Both the position numbers and the translations under genes were made by a program. 64,000 nucleotides of DNA from Microglena sp. YARC (taxonomy: Eukaryota; Chlorophyta; Chlorophyceae; Chlamydomonadales; Chlamydomonadaceae), in contig CM039462.1 in the NCBI GenBank assembly GCA_022414725.1, forward strand, positions 179,236,404 to 179,300,403, given 5' to 3'. Within the stretch, counting starts at the first letter, position 1. The number at the start of each line of letters is the position of its first letter. This document shows, in pieces, positions 1 to 12,439 of this stretch. The notes beneath the pieces are model-generated. The model saw only the letters and a list, made by a program, of their open reading frames with translations, ran no database searches and was not told the origin of the DNA.

Positions 1-156
1 GTCGTCCCTTCAAGGCTGCAAGCTCATGTCTCTGGACATGGGGGCTCTCATTGCTGGTAGGTTGAGGCATAAGCTAGGAAGTATATCAGCTTACTAATGT
101 TCTGACTAACATCTTTTTATTTTCATTTTATTTTATTTTTATTTTTATTTTTATTT

Positions 157-1213
157 ATCTCCATGGATGCCTAAGTCCGAAAACGCCCTAAGTCGATACA
201 AGAATATGATACAGAGCCGTACATGACCCAAACTGCTCGGAATCGAATTCTGTCTGGCTCATATTGTTCGCAAAGGTGTCAGCTATGCGCGCAGCTACTT
301 TTCGTCAGGCCGTTCGCATCTGGTCGCGAGCAGCCTTGTTCGGCAGGCCGGTGGCAATTCATCAGATGTGCGATAATTAGTGATACAAATCCACTTCGCG
401 TCGTATACGAGGCCGCGCGAGCTATTCCGAAGAAAGGTACCTCGGGAAGAAAGGCTTATCGAACCCCTATTACAAGGTCGGAGGCTGCGCTTCAGCCTTG
501 GCCTAGGAATCTACTGAAATAGCTGTACATATCAAGATTTCACCTCCCAGTGGCCTACCACACCATGGCCCAGGATTAGGGTGTGTTTTCAATGATCTAC
601 TCCAAAACAAAAACTGAGTTCAGAAGTGGATGTTTGAAGACAAATTAAAAAAAAGTTTGTTTTTTGAATTTATTTTCAAACATATTTGAAGTTTTTTTTC
701 AATTTTCAAAAAAAAAAGAAAAAGTTGTTCTCTACGCTATATCTCAAGATAGAGCAAACCTGAGGCCCAAAATGTTTCAATTGAGGCTGTGCAGCTCTGA
801 CCTAGACTTAGGACACCCACGAAATGTAAATAATCAGTGTTTTTGGGGTCGGTACTCAACTTTACTGCCTGTGTATTGCCTTCCAAGACCTTCTGTAATA
901 ACTACTGGCAGGGAAAGACGTTACACAACATTTGTACCCAGTGTTCTTTAAAAATGGCTTATTTCGGTTGCGATAGGCTCCGTATCACTTCATGCGTAAA
1001 ACCCGTATCGACTTAGGGAACCCCATAGTAACAAATTAGCATGTTTCACATGACCTGGTTCCCACCATTTGAGAAAACCCAAATCCGAGTATTTATATGT
1101 TGAACTGATGTGGTTGGGCAACTTATTGGCAAAAAACTGTTTTGTTTTGACTAAAGGGCATAGGCTCAATCCATCCGTATCACTCAGGGTCTGACTTAGG
1201 CACCTATGGAGAT
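157..1213. mobile_element. possible inverted-repeat-bounded element, unclassified
   Basis: The segment at 157-217 recurs in reverse complement in two blocks, 976-1018 and 1192-1213. Shared words include ccctaagtcgatac and its complement, and gcctaagtc next to ccatggagat-like sequence. A 23-bp direct repeat (90-112 and 1215-1237, identical) lies just outside. The interior has no recognisable protein: the short open frames at 223-522 and 664-951 resemble nothing I know. It could be a decayed DNA transposon or MITE, or two inverted copies of a dispersed repeat. The flanking direct repeat is too long for a usual target-site duplication. Confidence 0.3.
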
Positions 1214-1494
1214 ACTTACTAATGTTCTGACTAACATGCATTCAGTTACTTAACTAGTAAAACTAGTAAAAAATACTAGGCAATTTTGTTTTTGGTAATT
1301 TGATAATTTGATAATTTGATCATTTAGTCATTGAACGCAATAAGCTAGGAATTACACAGGCTTTCTGATTTTCTGACTTACATGAAATAAGAAACGTACA
1401 ACTTGTAATCGTGACTTTACTCAGCTGCAGCATACGGGAGGGTCCCCTTAACACCACGCCCCTCCAGGCGTACTCTTTTTTTATAACTTGCCCT

Positions 1495-2580
1495 TTTATT
1501 TTGGTTCATTATTCATTGATTTATTTTGTTCAACTCAATCTGCTTCTGTCCTTGATTTGCAACAAGTTAAGGGATGTGCTAAGACTCTTCTTGAGGTCAT
1601 TATTATTTGTTCTGTTTCATTATTCATTGATTGATTTTGTTTGTTTTGTCAATCTGCTTCTCTCCTTGATTCGCGACAAGTTAATGGATGTGCTAATCTC
1701 TTCTCGAGAAGTCATTATTCTTTGTTCACAGTTTCAAAACTTTACTTTCTCGAGAAGTGTATAATTTTCCTCTTACGTTTTCATATATTTATATTCATAC
1801 GTTCATACGTTTATACGGCATATAAAAATCAAAATATACGTTTGCTTCCCAACCCTAATCAAAATCAATTGTTTGATTGTGTTCAACTCAATCTGTTTCT
1901 CTCCTTGATTTGCAACAAGTTAAGGGATGTGCTAAGACTCTTCTTGAGGTCATTATTCTTTGTTCTGTTTTATTATTCATTGATTGATTTTGTTCGTTTT
2001 GTCAATCTGCTTCTCTCCTTGATTCGCAGCAAGTTAATGGAAGTGCTAATCTCTTCTTAAAAAGTCGTTATTCTGATTCTGGTTTCAAAAATCAAAATTA
2101 ATTGTTTGATTTTGTTTAACTCGATCTGCTTCTCTCCTTGATTTGCAACAAGTTAATGGATGTGCTTAGACTCTTCATGAGAGAACTCAATCTTCTTCAT
2201 GGGACAACTCAATCTGCTTCTCTCCTTGATTTGCAACAAGTTAATGGATGTGCTTAGACTCTTCATGAGAGAATCATTCTTTGTTCTGTTTCTTAATTCA
2301 TTGTGTGTCACAATCTGTTTCTCGCCTTGATTGGCAACACGTTAATGGATGTGCTAAGAGTGAGATAATCATTTTTTAAGACTTGAGGTAATCATTTTTT
2401 GTCTGGTTGATTATTCATTGTTTGATTTTATGATTGCGGTTCTGACTTCATTTTTAGTTTTTAGTTGACAAAATAATTTTTCCCAACGAGGTGGGTCTCC
2501 CGACACAAACCAGCAACACCAAGGATTCAGTTCTTTGCCTCAATCTGCTTATCTCCTTGATTTCTATCAGCACACTTTTT
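1495..2580 (+). repeat. degenerate minisatellite, about 90-115 bp unit
   Basis: A unit containing ctccttgatttgcaacaag followed by ttaatggatgtgct recurs near 1549, 1663, 1901, 2016, 2132, 2222, 2324 and (partial) 2552. It is interspersed with AT-rich filler such as ttcattgattgattttgtt. Spacing varies between about 90 and 115 bp, with a longer interruption near 1740-1880. Open frames across this interval are by-products of the low-complexity sequence. No gene is seen. Confidence 0.8.
2488..2531 (+). repeat. left arm of a ~45-bp inverted repeat
   Basis: This 44-bp stretch matches the reverse complement of 6445-6489. Positions 2488-2510 pair perfectly with 6467-6489 (23 bp), and an 11-bp block (aactgaatcct when read on the minus strand) pairs further in. 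The arms enclose about 4 kb made almost entirely of minisatellites. No target-site duplication is evident outside the arms. Confidence 0.6.
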
Positions 2581-2587
2581 AGTAGTT

Positions 2588-2795
2588 AGTGGCTGAGGGC
2601 ATGCACATGTTATTTGAGTGCATGCACATGTTATTTATAGTAGCTAGTGGCTAAGTGCATGCACATGTTACTTTTAGTAGCTAGTGGCTGAGTGCATGCA
2701 CATGTTATTTCTAGTAGCTAGTGGCTGAGTGCATGCACATGTTATTTCTAGTAGCTAGTGGCTGAGTGCATGCACACGTTATGTTTAGCCCTTCC
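2588..2795 (+). repeat. 37-bp minisatellite with a palindromic core
   Basis: Units of 37 bp beginning ctagtggctgagtgcatg start at 2644, 2681, 2718 and 2755, with degenerate copies upstream. Each contains the perfect 10-bp palindrome gtgcatgcac. Confidence 0.85.
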
Positions 2796-2954
2796 TGTCA
2801 CGGTTGGGCAAGTCCCTCTAGCTTATTTGGCCTACCCCTGGACTGTAACATACATACACATGCAAATGATTTTTGTGTGGCAAGTAACAGGTCTTGAAAA
2901 GTTCTTGAGGTCATTCTTAATTGTATTTAATCAAAACGAATGTTATTTATTACT

Positions 2955-5195
2955 CCCCTCTACCACACACCACCACCACACGCACTTACACACACACCAC
3001 ACCACATACACGCACACAACCACCACCACACACACACGTACACAGCCACCACCACCACCACACACACAAACACATACACACACCGCCCCCACACACACTT
3101 ACACACACACACACACACCACCCCCACAAACACGTACACTCACTTACACATACACACACCGCCACCACACACACTTACACACACACACACACACAACCAC
3201 CACGAAACAGTTGGGGACTTTCATGGGGAGAAAATGGCTACGCTCGCTCACACCACCAAACACACTTACAAACACTTAAACACACACACACTTGCAAACA
3301 CTTACACACACGTACACACTCGTACACACACACCACCACCATGGAACAGTTGGGGACGCTCATGGGGAGAAAATGGCCGCACGCACTTACAAACACTTAC
3401 ACACACGTACACACTCACACCGCCACCACACACTCTTACACACACACACCACCACCACACACTCTTACACACACACCACCACCACACACTCTTACACACA
3501 CACACCACCACCACACACTCTTACACACACACACCACCACCACACACCCTTACACACACACACCACCACCACACACTCGTACATACACACACCACCACCA
3601 CACACACTTACACACACTTGCATACACACACCACCACCACACACACTGACACACATGCCCACCCCCACAACACACTTACACACAAACACCACCACCACCG
3701 TACAGTTGGGGACTCTCATGGGGAGAAAATGGCTACGCTCGTTCACACCACCACAAACACTTACACACACACACACCGCCATCACACACATCTACACACA
3801 CTTACACACCACCACCACCAGACAGTTGGGGATGCACATGGGGAGAAATGGCTACGCTCGCTCACACCATCACACATGCTTACAAACACTTACACACACA
3901 CACCACCACCACCACCACCACCGCATACAATTAAAATCATTGACACACAACAACACCACTACCGAGCAGTTGGGGACGCTCATGGGGAGAAAATGGCTAC
4001 GCTCGCTCACACCACCACAAACACTTACACACATTTACACACATTTGCTATGCTCACTCACACCACACACACACACACACTTACACACATTTACACACAT
4101 TTACACACATTTGCTATGCTCACTCACACCACACACACACACTTACACCCACTTGTACACGCACTTACACACACCACCACCACCACCACCACCACCGAAC
4201 AGTTGGTGACAGTCATGGGGATAAAATGGCTTTGCTCGCTCACACCACCACACACACTTACACACACTTACACACACACTTACACACACACTTACACACA
4301 CACCACCACCACCACCGAACAATTGGGGACGGTCATGGGGAGAAATCGCTACGCTCGCTCACACCACCACTAACACTCACGCACGCACACATACTGCCAC
4401 CACACACACTTACACACACCACCACCACCACCACCACCACCACCAAACAGTTGGGGACTCTCATGGGGAGAAAATGGCTAAGCTCACTCACACCACCACA
4501 CACACTTACACACACACCGCCACCACACACACTTAACGCACTTACACGCACACTTACACACACACACACCACCACCACCACCGCACACAATTACACACAC
4601 TTACACGCACACCACCACCACCACCGAACAGTTGGGGACGCTCATGGGGAGAAAATGGCTACTCACGCTCACACTAACACACACACTAACAAACACTTAC
4701 ACACACACACACCACCACCACCACCACCACCGCATACAATTAAGAACACTTACACACACCACCACCACCACCAAACAGTCAGGAACGCTCTTGGGGAGAA
4801 ATGGCTACGCATGCTCACACCCCCACAAACACTTACGCACACTGACATGCACGCACCGTTTCCACGCACACTTACACATACACACCGCCACCACAAACAC
4901 TTACACACACTTACTAACACTTACACACACACACTTACACACACTTACACACATGTACACACACACACGACCACCACCGAATAGTTCGGGACGGTCATGG
5001 GAATGTAATGGCTATGCACGCTCACACCCCCACAAACACTCACGCACACTGACATGCACACACCGCCACCAGACACACTTACACACACCATCACCACCAC
5101 CACCGCATACAATTACAAACACTTACACACACTTAAACACACACTCCACCACCACCAAACAGTTGGGGACGCTCATGGGGAGAAAATGGCTATGC
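2955..5195 (+). repeat. CA-rich minisatellite with a conserved 'cagttggggac' core
   Basis: Long CA, CACCAC and cacttacacaca tracts are punctuated by a conserved ~45-bp core, cagttggggac + gctcatggggagaaaatgg + a ctcgctcacacc-like end. I count about twelve cores, near 3207, 3347, 3702, 3822, 3967, 4199, 4319, 4447, 4628, 4775, 4981 and 5159. Spacing ranges from roughly 115 to 355 bp because the CA filler expands and contracts. Long His/Thr-rich open frames exist in several phases on the plus strand and a Cys/Val-rich one on the minus strand; all are by-products of the repeat. No gene is seen. Confidence 0.9.
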
Positions 5196-5298
5196 TCGCA
5201 TTGTTATGAATGGAGATGGGACTGGCATGTGTGGCATGTACACTCAAGCCTACCACACGAACATGGGTAAGTGCACTGATATCTAATCTAAATAATAA

Positions 5299-6150
5299 TC
5301 TCACTACACTAACATGGGTGTGTGCACACATAAATGGTTGGAGCCTTGGTGTCCAAAAGCGCTTCTCTACTTTTGAAAGGCATGCGGGGCATATACACAC
5401 AATCTCACTACACTAACATGGGTGTGTGCACACATAAATTGTGGGAGCCTTGGTGTCGGAAAGCGCTTCTCTACTTTTGAAAGGCATGCGGGGCATGTAC
5501 ACACAATCTCACTACACTAACATGGGTGTGTGCACACATAAATTGTGGGAGCCTTGGTGTCGGAAAGCGCTTCTCTACTTTTGAAAGGCATGCATGGCCT
5601 GTACACACAATCTCACTACACTAACATGGGTGTGTGCACACATAACTGGTTGGTGTTTGCGCGTCTGAAAGCGCTTCTCTGCTTTTGAAAGGCATGCATG
5701 GCCTGTACACACAATCTCACTACACTAACATGGGTGTGTGCACACATAACTGGTTGGTGTTTGCGCGTCTGAAAGCGCTTCTCTGCTTTTGAAAGGCATG
5801 CATGGCCTGTACACACAATCTCACTACACTAACATGGGTGTTTGCACACATAACTGGTTGGTGTTTGCGCGTCTGAAAGCGCTTCTCTGCTTTTGAAAGG
5901 CATGCATGGCCTGTACACACAATCTCACTACACTAACATGGGTGTGTGCACACATAACTGGTTGGTGTCTGCGCGTCTGGAAGCGCTTCTCTGCTTTTGA
6001 AAGGCATGCATGGCCTGTACACACAATCTCACTACACTAACATTGGTGTGTGCACACATAACTGGTTGGTGTTTGCGCGTCTGAAAGCGCTTCTCTGCTT
6101 TTGAAAGGCATGCATGTCATGTACACACAAGCTCACTACACTGACATGGA
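5299..6150 (+). repeat. 104-bp tandem repeat, about eight copies
   Basis: Unit starts (tcactacactaacatgg) fall at 5301, 5404, 5509, 5613, 5717, 5821, 5925 and 6029, with a partial ninth at 6133, so the period is 103-105 bp. Each unit contains the 12-bp palindrome tgtgtgcacaca and a gcatgcat palindrome. The first three units differ from the later ones in the middle (ggagccttggtgt against ggtgtttgcgcg), showing two sub-families. Open frames of 66 codons on the minus strand simply follow the period. Confidence 0.92.
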
Positions 6151-6466
6151 TGAGTACCTTGATCACTGTTTTGATTTTGATGACAAAACATCAATCTGTT
6201 GCTGCATGGCGCCGCAAGGTTCTGCCTAAACTAATTACAAATGACCCCCCAAGCTCCCCGGGCTCACTCAGGTGTGCTCTCACAGGTGTGGTGTGTGTGT
6301 GTGTGTTAAACTACTTACAAATGACCCCCCAAACTCCCCGGACTCCGCACTTTGAGCTCCACGGGGTTAGGGGGGGCAGCGCATCGTACTTTTATCCCAA
6401 CGACCCTGAGTGCTAGTATTTTGTTGGAGTGGCAGCGTCATTCAAACTGAATCCTCAGTATCGTTC
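6151..6466. other. non-coding spacer with a short duplicated segment
   Basis: Between the 104-bp repeat and the 46-bp satellite there is no recognisable gene. A segment reading ttacaaatgacccccc followed by a(a/g)ctccccgg occurs twice, near 6235 and 6316. A short GT tract lies between the copies. Confidence 0.5.
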
Positions 6467-6489
6467 GTTTGTGTCGGGAGACCCACCTC
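6445..6489 (-). repeat. right arm of the ~45-bp inverted repeat
   Basis: Reverse complement of 2488-2531, ending 32 bp before the first 46-bp satellite unit. The perfectly matching part is 6467-6489. Confidence 0.6.
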
Positions 6490-6521
6490 CTGGGGTGAAA
6501 GTCCTTTCACAACTTCAAAAA

Positions 6522-9500
6522 ACAAATGGGGCCGCACCAAGTCGCTCAATTTGCAACGGTACAAAAAACAAATGGGGCCGCACCAAGTCGCTCAATTTGC
6601 AAAAGTACACAAAAACAAATGGGGCCGCACCAAGTCGCTCAATTTGCAACAGTACAAAAAACATATGGGGCCGCACCAAGTCGCTCAATTTGCAACAGTA
6701 CAAAAAACAAATGGGGCCGCACCAAGTCGCTCAATTTGCAACAGTACACAAAACAAATGGGGCCGCACCAAGTCGCTCAATCAGCAACAGTACAAAAAAC
6801 AAATGGGGCCGCACCAAGTCGCTCAATTTGCAACAGTACAATAAACAAATGGGGCCGCACCAAGTCGCTCAATTTGCAACAGTACAAAAAACAAATGGGG
6901 CCGCACCAAGTCGCTCAATTTGCAACAGTACACAAAACAAATGGGGCCGCACCAAGTCGCTCAATTTGCAACAGTACACAAAACAAATGGGGCCGCACCA
7001 AGTCGCTCAATTTGCAACAGTACACAAAACAAATGGGGCCGCACCAAGTCGCTCAATTTGCAACAGTACACAAAACAAATGGGGCCGCACCAAGTCGCTC
7101 AATTTGCAACAGTACACAAAACAAATGGGGCCGCACCAAGTCGCTCAATTTGCAACAGTACAAAAAACAAATGGGGCCGCACCAAGTCGCTCAATTTGCA
7201 ACAGTACACAAAACAAATGGGGCCGCACCAAGTCGCTCAATTTGCAACAGTACACAAAACAAATGGGGCCGCACCAAGTCGCTCAATTTGCAACAGTACA
7301 CAAAACAAATGGGGCCGCACCAAGTCGCTCAATTTGCAACAGTACACAAAACAAATGGGGCCGCACCAAGTCGCTCAATTTGCAACAGTACACAAAACAA
7401 ATGGGGCCGCACCAAGTCGCTCAATTTGCAACAGTACACAAAACAAATGGGGCCGCACCAAGTCGCTCAATTTGCAACAGTACACAAAACAAATGGGGCC
7501 GCACCAAGTCGCTCAATTTGCAACAGTACACAAAACAAATGGGGCCGCACCAAGTCGCTCAATTTGCAACAGTACACAAAACAAATGGGGCCGCACCAAG
7601 TCGCTCAATTTGCAACAGTACACAAAACAAATGGGGCCGCACCAAGTCGCTCAATTTGCAACAGTACACAAAACAAATGGGGCCGCACCAAGTCGCTCAA
7701 TTTGCAACAGTACACAAAACAAATGGGGCCGCACCAAGTCGCTCAATTTGCAACAGTACACAAAACAAATGGGGCCGCACCAAGTCGCTCAATTTGCAAC
7801 AGTACACAAAACAAATGGGGCCGCACCAAGTCGCTCAATTTGCAACAGTACACAAAACAAATGGGGCCGCACCAAGTCGCTCAATTTGCAACAGTACACA
7901 AAACAAATGGGGCCGCACCAAGTCGCTCAATTTGCAACAGTACACAAAACAAATGGGGCCGCACCAAGTCGCTCAATTTGCAACAGTACACAAAACAAAT
8001 GGGGCCGCACCAAGTCGCTCAATTTGCAACAGTACACAAAACAAATGGGGCCGCACCAAGCACCAAGTCGCTCAATTTGCAACAGTACACAAAACAAATG
8101 GGGCCGCACCAAGTCGCTCAATTTGCAACAGTACACAAAACAAATGGGGCCGCACCAAGTCGCTCAATTTGCAACAGTACACAAAACAAATGGGGCCGCA
8201 CCAAGTCGCTCAATTTGCAACAGTACACAAAACAAATGGGGCCGCACCAAGTCGCTCAATTTGCAACAGTACACAAAACAAATGGGGCCGCACCAAGTCG
8301 CTCAATTTGCAACAGTACACAAAACAAATGGGGCCGCACCAAGTCGCTCAATTTTGCAACAGTACACAAAACAAATGGGGCCGCACCAAGTCGCTCAATT
8401 TGCAACAGTACACAAAACAAATGGGGCCGCACCAAGTCGCTCAATTTGCAACAGTACACAAAACAAATGGGGCCGCACCAAGTCGCTCAATTTGCAACAG
8501 TACACAAAACAAATGGGGCCGCACCAAGTCGCTCAATTTGCAACAGTACACAAAACAAATGGGGCCGCACCAAGTCGCTCAATTTGCAACAGTACACAAA
8601 ACAAATGGGGCCGCACCAAGTCGCTCAATTTGCAACAGTACACAAAACAAATGGGGCCGCACCAAGTCGCTCAATTTGCAACAGTACACAAAACAAATGG
8701 GGCCGCACCAAGTCGCTCAATTTGCAACAGTACACAAAACAAATGGGGCCGCACCAAGTCGCTCAATTTGCAACAGTACACAAAACAAATGGGGCCGCAC
8801 CAAGTCGCTCAATTTGCAACAGTACACAAAACAAATGGGGCCGCACCAAGTCGCTCAATTTGCAACAGTACACAAAACAAATGGGGCCGCACCAAGTCGC
8901 TCAATTTGCAACAGTACACAAAACAAATGGGGCCGCACCAAGTCGCTCAATTTGCAACAGTACACAAAACAAATGGGGCCGCACCAAGTCGCTCAATTTG
9001 CAACAGTACACAAAACAAATGGGGCCGCACCAAGTCGCTCAATTTGCAACAGTACACAAAACAAATGGGGCCGCACCAAGTCGCTCAATTTGCAACAGTA
9101 CACAAAACAAATGGGGCCGCACCAAGTCGCTCAATTTGCAACAGTACACAAAACAAATGGGGCCGCACCAAGTCGCTCAATTTGCAACAGTACACAAAAC
9201 AAATGGGGCCGCACCAAGTCGCTCAATTTGCAACAGTACACAAAACAAATGGGGCCGCACCAAGTCGCTCAATTTGCAACAGTACACAAAACAAATGGGG
9301 CCGCACCAAGTCGCTCAATTTGCAACAGTACACAAAACAAATGGGGCCGCACCAAGTCGCTCAATTTGCAACAGTACACAAAACAAATGGGGCCGCACCA
9401 AGTCGCTCAATTTGCAACAGTACACAAAACAAATGGGGCCGCACCAAGTCGCTCAATTTGCAACAGTACACAAAACAAATGGGGCCGCACCAAGTCGCTC

Positions 9501-11763
9501 AATTTGCAACAGTACACAAAACAAATGGGGCCGCACCAAGTCGCTCAATTTGCAACAGTACACAAAACAAATGGGGCCGCACCAAGTCGCTCAATTTGCA
9601 ACAGTACACAAAACAAATGGGGCCGCACCAAGTCGCTCAATTTGCAACAGTACACAAAACAAATGGGGCCGCACCAAGTCGCTCAATTTGCAACAGTACA
9701 CAAAACAAATGGGGCCGCACCAAGTCGCTCAATTTGCAACAGTACACAAAACAAATGGGGCCGCACCAAGTCGCTCAATTTGCAACAGTACACAAAACAA
9801 ATGGGGCCGCACCAAGTCGCTCAATTTGCAACAGTACACAAAACAAATGGGGCCGCACCAAGTCGCTCAATTTGCAACAGTACACAAAACAAATGGGGCC
9901 GCACCAAGTCGCTCAATTTGCAACAGTACACAAAACAAATGGGGCCGCACCAAGTCGCTCAATTTGCAACAGTACACAAAACAAATGGGGCCGCACCAAG
10001 TCGCTCAATTTGCAACAGTACACAAAACAAATGGGGCCGCACCAAGTCGCTCAATTTGCAACAGTACACAAAACAAATGGGGCCGCACCAAGTCGCTCAA
10101 TTTGCAACAGTACACAAAACAAATGGGGCCGCACCAAGTCGCTCAATTTGCAACAGTACACAAAACAAATGGGGCCGCACCAAGTCGCTCAATTTGCAAC
10201 AGTACACAAAACAAATGGGGCCGCACCAAGTCGCTCAATTTGCAACAGTACACAAAACAAATGGGGCCGCACCAAGTCGCTCAATTTGCAACAGTACACA
10301 AAACAAATGGGGCCGCACCAAGTCGCTCAATTTGCAACAGTACACAAAACAAATGGGGCCGCACCAAGTCGCTCAATTTGCAACAGTACACAAAACAAAT
10401 GGGGCCGCACCAAGTCGCTCAATTTGCAACAGTACACAAAACAAATGGGGCCGCACCAAGTCGCTCAATTTGCAACAGTACACAAAACAAATGGGGCCGC
10501 ACCAAGTCGCTCAATTTGCAACAGTACACAAAACAAATGGGGCCGCACCAAGTCGCTCAATTTGCAACAGTACACAAAACAAATGGGGCCGCACCAAGTC
10601 GCTCAATTTGCAACAGTACACAAAACAAATGGGGCCGCACCAAGTCGCTCAATTTGCAACAGTACACAAAACAAATGGGGCCGCACCAAGTCGCTCAATT
10701 TGCAACAGTACACAAAACAAATGGGGCCGCACCAAGTCGCTCAATTTGCAACAGTACACAAAACAAATGGGGCCGCACCAAGTCGCTCAATTTGCAACAG
10801 TACACAAAACAAATGGGGCCGCACCAAGTCGCTCAATTTGCAACAGTACACAAAACAAATGGGGCCGCACCAAGTCGCTCAATTTGCAACAGTACACAAA
10901 ACAAATGGGGCCGCACCAAGTCGCTCAATTTGCAACAGTACACAAAACAAATGGGGCCGCACCAAGTCGCTCAATTTGCAACAGTACACAAAACAAATGG
11001 GGCCGCACCAAGTCGCTCAATTTGCAACAGTACACAAAACAAATGGGGCCGCACCAAGTCGCTCAATTTGCAACAGTACACAAAACAAATGGGGCCGCAC
11101 CAAGTCGCTCAATTTGCAACAGTACACAAAACAAATGGGGCCGCACCAAGTCGCTCAATTTGCAACAGTACACAAAACAAATGGGGCCGCACCAAGTCGC
11201 TCAATTTGCAACAGTACACAAAACAAATGGGGCCGCACCAAGTCGCTCAATTTGCAACAGTACACAAAACAAATGGGGCCGCACCAAGTCGCTCAATTTG
11301 CAACAGTACACAAAACAAATGGGGCCGCACCAAGTCGCTCAATTTGCAACAGTACACAAAACAAATGGGGCCGCACCAAGTCGCTCAATTTGCAACAGTA
11401 CACAAAACAAATGGGGCCGCACCAAGTCGCTCAATTTGCAACAGTACACAAAACAAATGGGGCCGCACCAAGTCGCTCAATTTGCAACGGTACACAAAAC
11501 AAATGGGGCCGCACCAAGTCGCTCAATTTGCAACGGTACACAAAACAAATGGGGCCGCACCAAGTCGCTCAATTTGCAACGGTACACAAAACAAATGGGG
11601 CCGCACCAAGTCGCTCAATTTGCAACGGTACACAAAACAAATGGGGCCGCACCAAGTCGCTCAATTTGCAACGGTACACAAAACAAATGGGGCCGCACCA
11701 AGTCGCTCAATTTGCAACGGGTCACAAAGCAAAATCAATTTGCAACGGGTCACAAAACAAAAA
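6522..11763 (+). repeat. 46-bp satellite array, about 113 units
   Basis: The unit starts acaaatggggccgcacc and ends gcaacagtacacaaa, with an exact 46-bp period over more than 5 kb. Units in the core are essentially identical. Early units carry gtacaaaaaac variants, and both ends carry a cggt variant of cagt (first unit near 6556; the run from about 11487 to 11700), so the margins are older than the homogenised core. Two internal size variants are visible: an extra caccaag-type insertion near 8058 and one extra t near 8352. The final units decay at 11715-11763. All three forward frames are open across the array, the longest over about 1,800 codons. Because 46 is not a multiple of three the frames rotate through the same DNA, so I treat this as satellite rather than a gene. 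Confidence 0.96.
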
Positions 11764-11872
11764 GTCTTAAGTACCGAGGGGCGCAGAATTTGACCACAGC
11801 AGAAATAATCAAGATAGCGTTCAATTGACTTGGCGTACCCTGGCATTTCAAATGCGGCCAATGTTAGGTTGG

Positions 11873-12035
11873 ACAAGTCCTATGCAGCGTCGCAAGCGAC
11901 GCGGAAAATCGGCGGAGTGTGTTGGCAACGGAAAGAAAGGTGGCAACGACGGAGCTGACCGAAGCGAGTTAGTTACACGACCGTTGGCTGACGTGTCTCG
12001 CTTCAATTTTGTTTCTTTCGGTCGGACAGACAAAC
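11873..12035 (+). repeat. dispersed repeat, inverted partner of 15815-15988
   Basis: This stretch begins acaagtcctatg and contains ggcggagtgtgttggc and gttggctgacgtgtc. It aligns, with many substitutions, to the reverse complement of 15815-15988, which contains ggcggagagtgttggc and the same ttggctgacgtgtc. The pair bounds a 4.1-kb segment that contains the ShK-like exons. It may be the terminal repeats of a decayed transposon or just two members of a dispersed family in opposite orientation. Confidence 0.6.
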
Positions 12036-12345
12036 GGACAAATGGGTAAACATGGGGGCTCCCGCCCCCTTGAAGAGGGGGCTCCGCCCAAAACAGTGCC
12101 ACTGATGAATGAATGGTTTTTGCAACGGTACACACACAAAAAAAGTGCCACTGCATAGCTTTCCTTTTCAGCTACGAGCTACAGCTTCTAGGCAGCTCCC
12201 TGAGCCAGCCACTAGCCTAAGCCCGAAGATTCCAGGAGTTCTGGAAACAAATTTTGTCAACTTACATCTGCACTGCATTGCTATAGGTTTGATTGGCAAG
12301 CAAGCCAGGGTTTAAAATCAGTGCCACTGATGAATGAATGGTTTG
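12036..12345. other. spacer with a 26-bp direct repeat and GC-rich inverted repeat
   Basis: A 26-bp segment (cagtgccactgatgaatgaa and six further bases) is present at 12094-12119 and 12319-12344. A GC-rich inverted repeat (gggggctcccgccccc against agggggctccgccc) lies at about 12054-12090. A single relic of the 46-bp satellite (tttgcaacggtacacac) sits at 12119-12136, outside the array. No gene is recognised. Confidence 0.5.
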
Positions 12346-12439
12346 GGAAAGGTCCTCTGTACTTATGAAGCTATGTACTGTTGTAACTACCGGTATGTAC
12401 TTTTGAACCTATGTACTTCCGAAACTACCGGTGTGTGGG

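Noticed and set aside
223..522. 99-codon frame near the left end
   Set aside because: No family resemblance, no promoter or splice context; it lies inside a possible inverted-repeat element.
2940..5270. His/Thr-rich secreted protein from the CA region
   Set aside because: Long frames in several phases arise from CA and CAC repeats; no splice or start context and no conserved domain.
6522..11763. CRISPR-like array
   Set aside because: Units are contiguous with no variable spacers, and the context is eukaryotic.
6429..11828. A giant repetitive protein of about 1,800 residues
   Set aside because: The DNA period is 46 bp, not a multiple of three, and units are conserved at every base rather than at codon positions. 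All three forward frames are equally open.
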